Shown here: positions 61,661 through 61,912 of the stretch, piece after piece
Numbering within the stretch: position 1 is the stretch's first letter
Layout: each line of letters starts with the position of its first letter
Assembly (NCBI GenBank): GCA_902760415.1
Contig: CACWGK010000012.1
Location: 1 to 61,912 of the forward strand
Length of the DNA: 61,912 nt
Source: an uncultured Lachnospiraceae bacterium
GTDB lineage: Bacteria > Bacillota > Clostridia > Lachnospirales > Lachnospiraceae
Direction: 5' to 3'
Translations under genes and position numbers: made by a program
Notes under the pieces: model-generated
Told to the model about the DNA's origin: nothing
The model's database searches: none
What the model saw: only the letters and a program-made list of their open reading frames with translations

Positions 61661-61912
61661 ATGATTAGCAAAAAAACTCTTGGGATGGTTTGTAAAGTAT
61701 TAAACTCAAAGTTAGGGGTCGGAACTGCTTGCAGTTCTGTTAATCGAATAAAGAAGACTGGAAGCTCCCAGAAGGATTCTAAAAAAGGATTCACGCTAGT
61801 GGAGCTTATTGTTGTGCTTTCAATTATTGCTATTTTAGCAGGTTTTGGTATCGTGGCATTATTGGGAATGATAGATAATGCGCATGAAAAAGAATATATA
61901 TCTGAAGCTAAG
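61661..61912 (+). CDS. Second prepilin, 5' part (cut by window end)
   Basis: The first 84 codons are present. AGGAGG at 61645-61650 supports ATG 61661. The pilin signature KKGFTLVELIVVLSIIAIL starts only at residue 41, with Gly43/Phe44 as the expected cleavage site, so the leader is about 43 residues, far longer than the 6-10 usual for type IV prepilins. I see no better in-frame start with a ribosome site nearer the motif. The rest of the gene lies beyond the window. Confidence 0.85.
   Translation, partial: MISKKTLGMVCKVLNSKLGVGTACSSVNRIKKTGSSQKDSKKGFTLVELIVVLSIIAILAGFGIVALLGMIDNAHEKEYISEAK

Overview
This window looks like chromosome from an anaerobic, Gram-positive Firmicute of the Lachnospiraceae type (Butyrivibrio, Pseudobutyrivibrio or a close relative). 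The evidence is a ptb-buk butyrate pathway, an ATP-type PEP carboxykinase, secreted proteins with aromatic choline-binding-like repeats, a fused SecDF, moderate-to-low GC, strong AGGAGG ribosome sites with frequent TTG/GTG starts, and many TTGNNN-N17-TANNNT promoters. I see no rRNA, tRNA, CRISPR array, transposase or prophage. Almost all genes are on the + strand.

Layout. 1-363: no gene; a palindromic repeat and a 185-nt inverted-repeat element. 364-6398: MMPL-family exporter, a heptad-repeat lipoprotein and a wall-bound polysaccharide deacetylase. 6452-14699: dCMP deaminase and the t6A tRNA-modification genes (tsaE, rimI, tsaB, then rnz-tsaD), interrupted by a lipoprotein, a membrane protein and an HTH-Uma2 protein. 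14795-25019: ispD, DUF885 lipoprotein, pckA, a second HTH-Uma2 protein, two small membrane proteins, ptb, buk, a MraY/GT4-like transferase and aroD. 25077-30470: oxidoreductase (minus strand), a heterodimeric ABC exporter and a DtxR-type regulator (minus strand). 30685-37119: FeoB-associated Cys-rich protein, HD-GYP protein, GH3 hexosaminidase, class I aminotransferase, and a TarI/IspD-like plus NAD-epimerase pair.

37335-52208 is the most distinctive part. mltG is followed, with almost no gaps, by two DUF6382-type/FHA proteins, a PP2C phosphatase, a Ser/Thr kinase with a TPR-like tail, a membrane-anchored protein full of Thr-x-x-Leu motifs, and a giant Ig-like surface protein. This reads as one phospho-threonine signalling and cell-surface operon. 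I infer that the kinase phosphorylates the Thr-x-x-Leu tail, the FHA domains read it, and PP2C reverses it. The second FHA gene carries a frameshift inside a Gln/Pro-rich minisatellite. 52267-60653 holds a HAD phosphatase, an NlpC/P60 wall hydrolase, secDF, apt, rel and an MBL hydrolase. The right edge enters a type IV pilin/pseudopilin locus (two prepilins, the second cut by the window end).

A second theme is a dispersed family of about 37-bp palindromes (arms TGAGTCA/TGACTCA, core ACGTCSGACGT) at seven intergenic loci. They occur singly as terminator-like hairpins, or as inverted doublets always separated by AAAA. Two gene ends lie inside these elements. In one doublet a core change is mirrored in both halves.
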